Program-made: the position numbers and the translations under genes
The notes under the pieces: model-generated
Told to the model about the DNA's origin: nothing
What the model saw: only the letters and a program-made list of their open reading frames with translations
The model's database searches: none
Source: Elgaria multicarinata webbii
Lineage: Eukaryota; Chordata; Lepidosauria; Squamata; Anguidae
Assembly (NCBI RefSeq): GCF_023053635.1
Contig: NC_086182.1
Coordinates: 24,859,001-24,923,000, forward strand
DNA: 64,000 bases
Direction of reading: 5' to 3'
Shown: in pieces, positions 56,861-64,000 of the stretch
Position numbering within the stretch: the first letter of the stretch is position 1
How the letters are laid out: each line of letters starts with the position of its first letter

Positions 56861-59294
56861 AGGACTATGCACAGACACACACACACCCCGATCTGCTTCT
56901 CTTCCAGATTCACAACTTCCGGATCGGGTCTGCTCCGCACCGCCTATGGTCCGCTCCGCTTCGCTGCGGACCTCCGGATCCGAATTGGTGCTCCACTTTT
57001 CCCCCCATAGACTTGCATTGAAATCCAAAAATGCCTATAACTTTTTTCTGTTAATGTTAGAAACCTCAAACTTGGTGCCATGATAGCTTATCGATGTATA
57101 CACATGCGTGCCAAGCCTCAAGCAAATCCAAGCATCCCCTGATTTTGGGGGGATTTTTGAAAATCCGACAACCAATTTTCAGAAATGAGATTTACCCCGA
57201 CAATTTTACAGATAAAACTTGGAAGCAGGCACCCTCACAGATGGCATCTAGATCCACATTCATGGCAAGTTTGAAGCAAATTCCATCATCCCCTGATTTT
57301 TGGCAGGGTTTTTAACCTTTAAAGCATCACCCCTAACCCCAATTCACACCCCTTTCAATATCTCTGTCAATTTTCATGTTAGAAACCTCAAATTAGGCAC
57401 CATGACAGCTGATCCATGTATACATATGCATGACAAGCCTCAAGCAAATCCAAGTATCCCCTGATTATTGAGGGATTTTTGAAAATCTGACACCCCATTT
57501 TCAGAAATGGGATTTACTCTGGCATTTTTACAGATAAAAACTTGGAAGCAGACACCCTCACAGATGCCATCTAGATCCACATTCATGGCAAGTTTCAAGC
57601 AAATCCTATCATCCCCTGATTTTTGGCGGGGTTTTCTCCCTTTTAGCTCACCCCAATTCAAGTCCCATGCTAGAACTCTGTCAATTTTCATGTTAGAAAC
57701 CTCAAATTAGGCACCATGACAGCTGATCCATGTATACACATGCATGCCAAGCCTCAATCAAATCCAAGCATCCCCTGATTATTGGGGGATTTTTGAAAAT
57801 CCGACACCCCAGTATCTCAGGGATTTTTAAAGCTGCAGACAGCTCAATGGGCTTTCTTTATTTATGGCCATTTCAAAGGACATCCCAACATGCCATGAAT
57901 TGGTGAGTAGATAAACCTAAATATGAACCTTCTTCCACACTTGAAAAAAATATTTGGAACCTCAAAAAGTCTAAGTGAGCACAGGAAGGACTTATCCCCT
58001 GAGTCAAAGCAAGACACACACAAACCATCCCTGCAAGGCGGGCACAGAGGAGGACAGGCAGCACTGGGAGCAAGCATGTCAGAGGCTTGTGGGGTTGAAC
58101 CACAAAGCCCATCATGTAGTACAGCTCCCAGGCACCAGGCGGGCAGAGAGGCAGGCAGAGATGTACAACTATGCCATAGATCTATGGGGAAGTCAATCCC
58201 AGCAGATACCCCACCACAACAGCACCCAGGCGGAGGTGGGAAGGCAGGCATGCCACAGACGTGTGCCTGCTCCCTTTTCTCATGATGATTAATAATAATT
58301 ATAATAATAATAGTAATAATATATTTGGGGAAATGGGTCAAGTGTGTATGCTTTGACCAAACTGGATTTGAAATGCTCAAACTTAATTTGCTTTTGGCAC
58401 TTAACAAGCAGTGCATGGCAAACACACTCACACAATAACACACAGTCCAAACAAACACAAACACACGCACAGAGAGTAAGAGACAGAAGAAAGAGAGGAA
58501 TTTTTTTTTGTATTTTTTGTAATTTTTTTATATAGAAGAAAGAAGGAAGATGAAACACAGTCACAGAACAGGGGTTTAAAAGAGGGGGAAGGGGTGGGGG
58601 TGGGTGGGAAACCCAACAAACAAACAAACAGTCCAAAAATGAAAAATGAAAAGTTTATATAAATTAAAGTAACAAACAAACACAGAGGAAACTAAGCAAA
58701 CTAGTCAGAAATAACAAACACACAAGACACAACCCAAGCTAAATCCTAATCTTCTCCAAACACAGCAGCAACACAGAACTAAGTCCTCTCTCCACCTAGA
58801 CCAACCCCACAAAGAGACAGAAAGGAAAAAGGTCTCAAGGTGGCTCTGCCTTAGTCCCCCCTCCACCATTGGGATGGGAGGATGCTTCACATGAGGTGAT
58901 CACACTTCTCATCAGGATTGGGAGTTGAATCTGCCTGTCATCACTTAAAAAAACCCTTACCCCCTCCCGCTTTTAACATTCTAAACAAATTAATAGCAAG
59001 GTGCTGAAAGTGCTGAAAATAAGCTCAAAATGACCCCCGCCCATGACTCTCTAAGCACAGAGAGTTTCAAGGAGGTAGCTTTAAAAACAAAAAAGTTATC
59101 CGCTAATCTTTTCTGCAATGCAATCCTATGGGGGAAAACATCCAAAATGGCGGGCGGAGCGCTCCGCTTATGGTCGCTTCTCTTCACCATGCTTCTCCAG
59201 CCCCCCGATCCGCTTCTCCTCTGCCTGTAGCAGAGGCGGATCACCCCGATCTGCTTCTGCTTCTCCGATCCAAGGAGAAGCGGATCACAGCCCT
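56861..59294 (+). mobile_element. 2.4-kb non-autonomous element with agggctgtgca-type ends
   Basis: The left end aggactatgcacagacacac corresponds to agggctgtgcacggacacac at 32.87 kb. The right end gatcacagccct matches too. Flanks are att and ata. It holds a tandem array (57040-57840) and no recognisable transposase. Confidence 0.6.
57040..57840 (+). repeat. Tandem array, about 2.5 copies of a ~318-bp unit
   Basis: The phrase gttagaaacctcaaa recurs at 57056 (variant), 57378 and 57692, spacings of 322 and 314 bp. Each unit carries ccaagcctcaagcaaatcca, atcccctgattattg and ggatttttgaaaatc in the same order. Confidence 0.85.
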
Positions 59295-61064
59295 ATAAAA
59301 AATGGAGGGAGGGACATAGCTGCTAGCTAGAGGTTTAGAGTAAGGTCTGTTTTGGCCCTCGGGATCCAAATCCTACTCTCATGTCAGAAAGAGACTTTGG
59401 CTAACTTCTGAATTCAGCTCAGGATTAAAGCAAGTTTGCCGCAGTCCCATCTGAAGCCTGGTGTTTGTGAGGTTGAAATGTCAGATTCTAACTGATGCCT
59501 TTCCCCACCACCAACTAGCAACTGATAGAATTCACTGGTCCAGGGAAGTTATAGAGAAAGCATCTCGTTATTCGTTTTTACCTGCCTGTAATTTTCCATC
59601 CCTCAACCATGTAAATTCATGAACCTATATTATGCTATGCAAATGGTAAGACACATCTGTCAAGTGTTCATCACCAAACCTCTCAGCATATCTTCTCCTC
59701 GGCAGAGTAGACCTGCTGCTCAATCTTTGTGGGAGTTGTACTTCTCTTACCAGGCACTTAGAAAATGCAGTCTTGGTTGGGCGTTCAACAGTTGAGACCC
59801 AACAGGAATAGAACTAGGTGTGCTGGTCATTCCTCATCATCTTTTGTCATTCCTCTCATGATTGTTGAAGGAGAGGCTTCAGCAGCTGTTGACTTTGCAG
59901 CCCATTAGCTGAACATCCAATGCCCTCACCTAGCAGTATCCAAAATGATGGAGGATAAGATTCCACCAGTGGGCAAGATAGCCAGAGAGAGAGAAAGCAG
60001 TCCCTTGGCTTACTGGAAGTGAAATCTCACTGCAGATCTAGGATTTCTGGTTCCTGTTACAGTTGAATAGGATAGATAACATCTACTCTAACATTGTATT
60101 ACATTATTACTAGAAGCCTGCAGCCCAAGATGAAGACAGCTATATCAAATTGATTTGTGATTCACAGTGGTACAGCTGGGTAATTTTAGATCCTGGACAT
60201 AATGACTTTATGGAGGCCAATTTGTAATGGCCATATGTATTAATTCAGTTGTGAAGCATGCAACTCACATTTCTCTTTCTCTCCCTCCCCCCAGCTGCTC
60301 AAATTGCCACCCCATGCTTCCAAACTGCTTCTACATTCTTGATATGTAGGAACAACAACAAAACTGTTTGTGAAGCTAGTTTTTAAAAAAATACTTGTAG
60401 CATATGCAGGTTTGTAGCATATGCAGTATCATAGTAGCATCATGATATCATAGTAGCATCATGATTACAAGAATGAAATGGACCTTGCTTCTGCACCTGC
60501 TTGTTTCTGGGTGATTATGGAGTGGGCGTGAGCTGCAGACCCTGTATTTTGGCCAACCCTATGTGCACTACACTCCTCTTATCCTACTTCCTTCAGATTC
60601 CTCCCTCTGGCTCTCTCCACACCCCCTTTCCCTTCTGGACCACTCTTGTCAAGTCCCATCCCTCCCTTTGACTGTTGCCTTCTCAATCCCTGGCTCTTGC
60701 TTTCAAACTTCTTCAACACCCCTCCCTTCCCAGGCCATCCTGCGACTGCTCCGACTCTCTGAAGGATCACAGCAGCTCATCCAATGGCAGACAAAACATA
60801 TTTTGCTTGCTTCACCACTCACTGACACCACAGCAGCTCATCCAATCCTGGCCAGGGGCCTCCATCTTCACCACTATTACCACAAAATCCCTTAGCACAT
60901 TACATCAGAGTTGTTGTTTTTTAATTTTGCTTTTCAGAAGTCTCTTTCTTTGCTTACTGCTTTTATGGGCAATGAAATTATGGTAGACATTAGCAAGATC
61001 TGATTTTCACAAAGCAATTTCAACTATTACATAATTGCATTGTTATCTGAGGCTGTCCTCCATG
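59295..61064 (+). other. No recognised feature
   Basis: AT-moderate sequence with a small direct repeat gtagcatatgcag/gtagcatcatgat near 60400-60470. Open frames near 60560-60990 are Ser/Leu/Pro-rich and not recognisable. Confidence 0.45.
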
Positions 61065-61130
61065 GTGAGGTGAGGGGGGTGGCTACAAGAGAGAGGGCCT
61101 TTTCAGTGATGGCACCCTGTCTGGCTGGGG
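61065..61130 (+). repeat. L2-clade LINE fragment
   Basis: ggctacaagagagagggcct tttcagtgatggcacc encodes ATRERAFSVMAPCL, the same motif as at 1.24 kb. Confidence 0.5.
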
Positions 61131-61441
61131 CATGCTGGAGGTTGTAAGATTCCTCCCCCCATCTAAACATACATAGGATTGAACCTTATATGTTGCTCAA
61201 TAAATTGCAGTTAATATTCAGTTAAACTATTTCTGAAAGACTTCAGAGACTTTAACCATGTTCTCTTTGAGAACAATGGTGAAATCTATGAGACTTATTG
61301 GCAAAAGTGCATATCATAAACTTTAATTAACATTTGCTCTGTATTGCATTCATTCCCATTCTTTATCTTCATAAGTATTTAAACACTCACACACATATGT
61401 ACACACACACATGTCCTATCTTGTATTTCTTGTTGGGTTAT

Positions 61442-61857
61442 TGTGCCAGAACTTTTCTCTCTCTGGAACTCTGTTTGTGCTCAGAAACAAACACACATCA
61501 CGCAGGTCTTACACAGCAGAGCTGGTTTATTTCCTTCAGGCTTCTGTGCAGTCCAATTCAGATCAGTTCAGATCAGCACACTGAGGCATACACAGAGAGC
61601 AGTGATCATAGAGCAGTGATCAGTAAGCAGTGATCAGTTCCATTTTACACAAGTGAGAAACTATATACAGATCTACACAATTCTTATCTACATTACATAC
61701 AGCTGTGATGAGGCTAACTTAGAATCTTGGCAAGGTTCCCAGAACAGCCTCTATCTCAAGGTAATTGCCCACAGATACTTTCTCTGTTTAACCCTGAGAT
61801 AGCCATACACACACAATTTTAATGACTAAGCAAGTATTTCTTTTCATATACTTAACA
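61442..61857 (-). mobile_element. Putative LTR of the Ty1/copia element
   Basis: On the minus strand a purine-rich tract (aagaggagga) is followed by TGTTAAG at 61857, the expected start of a 3' LTR. The far boundary near 61442 is chosen from a terminal CA and is uncertain. A short motif, agcagtgatca, recurs several times inside (about 61600-61640). The partner LTR is outside the window, so identity could not be compared. Confidence 0.45.
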
Positions 61858-63998
61858 GTCCTCCTCTTGCGCATGTTGTTTAAATTGTGTTACAATCTGA
61901 GACCCAGCTTTAAAAACATCTCTTTGTGTTTTACCATTGATACTGGTTTTGTGAATAAATCAGCCAACATCATTTCAGATGGACAATATTCAAGCTTAAT
62001 CCAGCCCTTCTGAATTATATCTTTCACATGAGAATAACGAACATCCACATGTTTAGTTCTTGGTTTACACTTTTCAGATGTAGCCATACTAATACATGCC
62101 TGATTATCCTCAAATGAAGTAGGTTCATAGGCTATTAGTAAAGCTCTATGAGAAACCTGTTTGCTTTGGTATTCATCTGAATAACGAATTGGAGCTTTGC
62201 GTTCCCTTTCTGATCGTCTTGGCATAGTTACAGGCATAGTTTCCTCCTCTACAGTTTCTTCCCCATCCCTCTCTTGCTGAGATTGTTCAGGAATTTCTTC
62301 TGTTTCTACAGCTTTCTGTTCTACAGGCAAACTTACATACTGTTTTGTTTCCTGCATTTGTTCATGAAAAACTACATCTCTGCTCACAATTACACTTTTG
62401 TGATATGGAGACCACAAACGATAGCCTTTTGTTTGTGTATCATATCCCAACAGTTTACATTCCAAACCTCTTTGAGCTAGTTTTCCTGGTCTGTTTTCTT
62501 TCTGAACATGAGCAAAACATTTACTTCCAAAAACCCTTATATGTGACACTCTAGGTTTTCTTTTGTAAAACATTTCATATGGAGTTTTTTCATGTACAGA
62601 GTGGTAAAGCCTGTTTAACAAATAATTTGAGGTGGACAAAGCTTCTGCCCAGAACAGGTTAGACAATCCTGACTCTTTCAATAGAGCTCTTAACATGTTC
62701 TGCAAGGTTCTGTTTTTCCTTTCTGCAACTCCATTTTGAAATGGTGAATATGGAGCAGTAAGGTCATGTTGTATACCCTCATCACTGAGGAATTTTTTAA
62801 ATTGGTTGCTGAGAAATTCACCTCCCCGGTCCGTTCTTAGATTAGCTATAGGTTCTTTAAATCTATTTTTACTCCACTTAACAAAGGCTTTAAACTTTCC
62901 AAAAGTTTCACTCTTCTGTTTTAACACATACACAAATCCAAATCTACTGTAATCATCAACAATAGACAAGAAAAATCTGTTTCCTCCTTGACTTGTCTCA
63001 AAAGGACCTGCAAGATCTGCATGTATTAATTCAAAAATTCTTTTTGTTGTTCTCTCACTATGTTTTGGAATGTTTGACTTATGACACTTGGTTTCACTGC
63101 ATACATTACATTCTACATAGTTAGAACATGGTTTGATTTTCACCCCTTCACACAATTCTGGAATCTTAGAAATTATTTTATAGTTAGCGTGACCAAACCT
63201 TTTATGAGTTAAATGGATACACTCTTGGTGTGGTTTGCAATTGGCTATTGTTTTTGTTGTGACTTTGCTGGCTACAACTTCATTTTTTGTACAAGTATTA
63301 ATCACATACAAAGATTCTTTCATTATTCCCTGCACACACACCTTGTTTCCCTGTTTTATAGTACAATTTTCTTCAGTAAAACAAACCTCATACCCCATTT
63401 CTGTTAACTGAAACACACTTAGAAGGTTTGTTTCTAATTCTGGTACATATAAAACACTTTGTAGTTCAACTCCCAGACAATCAAAATATACATTACCCAC
63501 ACCACAAATCTGGATTTTTGTTCCATTTGCAAGGGTAACACACTTTTGCTCTGAAGTAGAAGTTTCCAAGGTTACAAATGAAAGTTTGTCTTTTGCCATA
63601 CTTATTGAAGCCCCAGAGTCCAAAAACCAAGGATTCATTGTTTCTTTGACTCTTGCTAGAAGACACTTCTTTGTTGATTCAGCTTCATTCATGTTGTTTT
63701 CTTCTCTCCACTTTGCTGTCAACAGCTTTTTCTTCTTCTTGTTGCAATCCCGCCTTAAGTGTTCTGTGGAACCACAATTAAAGCATTTCCTTGCCTTTAA
63801 TGCAGCCACCACGTCAAAAGTTTTATGGCTTTGTTGAAATTCAGCCACAGGATGTTTAAGGCTCTGTTGTTTTGAAGCTTGTCTTCTTTCATAGGTTTCC
63901 AGTAGTTTTCCAGCTACATACTCGAGGGTTAAATTTTTCTCCTCTTGACTTTCCATCATGGTGACAACCGCGTTGTACGATGAATCAAGACTTGACAA
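61442..63998 (-). mobile_element. Ty1/copia-type LTR retrotransposon fossil, 3' part (runs off the window)
   Basis: A long minus-strand reading frame shows parts in copia order: a gag CCHC zinc knuckle (CFNCGSTEHLRRDC), an aspartic protease motif (WFLDSGASISM), a His/Cys pre-integrase region and an integrase core (HADLAGPFETSQGGNRFFLS, YSPFQNGVAERKNRTLQNML). It ends in a C-terminal RNase H-like piece (CKPRTKHVDVRYSHVKDIIQ). Integrase ahead of the RT/RNase H part is the copia arrangement. The element looks broken, with at least one break in the visible part, and is not autonomous as seen. The long frame suggests moderate rather than great age. Confidence 0.88.
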
Positions 63999-64000
63999 AA

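Noticed and set aside
57040-57840. CRISPR-like regularly spaced repeats
   Set aside because: Units are about 318 bp and diverged, in vertebrate DNA. It is a tandem array in a transposable element.
57862-58470. 202-aa minus-strand ORF
   Set aside because: Cys/Ser-rich, no recognisable domain, and inside the 2.4-kb non-autonomous element.
60563-60986. Overlapping Ser/Leu/Pro-rich ORFs
   Set aside because: Composition-driven, with no domain, start context or neighbouring splice sites.

Overview
This window is vertebrate nuclear DNA, most likely from a squamate reptile (lizard). Two conserved genes identify the locus, and the repeats identify the lineage: BovB LINEs, a Sauria-type tRNA SINE, a 5S-rRNA-derived SINE, CR1 and L2 LINEs, MIR-like SINEs and many short inverted-repeat DNA elements. 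The gene order FLI1 (+) then KCNJ1 (-), tail to tail, matches the arrangement known from human 11q24.

Positions 1-28.9 kb hold the 3' two-thirds of FLI1, an ETS-family transcription factor. Six coding exons are visible: the Pointed-domain exon (893-1096), four small linker exons (6239-6307, 24130-24195, 25957-26019, 26629-26676) and the terminal exon with the ETS DNA-binding domain and stop (27233-27762). All splice sites are GT-AG and all split codons join in frame. Upstream FLI1 exons lie before position 1. The introns (5.1, 17.8, 1.8, 0.6 and 0.6 kb) are full of repeats. One stretch at about 4.06-4.5 kb is free of recognised repeats and carries GATA, AP-1 and ETS-GATA motifs.

Positions 28.9-45.4 kb are intergenic. 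They contain an old hAT transposon with clear ends (31.4-32.3 kb), a GC-rich inverted-repeat element (32.87-33.58 kb), a CR1 tail and the longest BovB fragment (37.8-38.5 kb).

Positions 45.46-46.59 kb hold the main coding exon of KCNJ1 (ROMK, inward-rectifier K+ channel Kir1.1) on the minus strand, a complete 372-codon ROMK2-type reading frame. No upstream KCNJ1 exon was recognised.

Positions 46.6-61.4 kb are repeat-rich, with an L2 LINE carrying a 247-aa open frame, several MITEs and a 2.4-kb element with internal tandem repeats. The last 2.5 kb (61.44 kb to the window edge) are the 3' part of a Ty1/copia-type LTR retrotransposon fossil on the minus strand, running off the window.

The main unusual result is structural. 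At least five sequence-unrelated families of short inverted-repeat elements, with termini such as GGCC, AGGGTGACC and AGGGCTGTGC, are flanked by 3-bp target duplications. This suggests mobilisation by one type of transposase (PIF/Harbinger-like, by inference). No previously undescribed protein-coding system was found.
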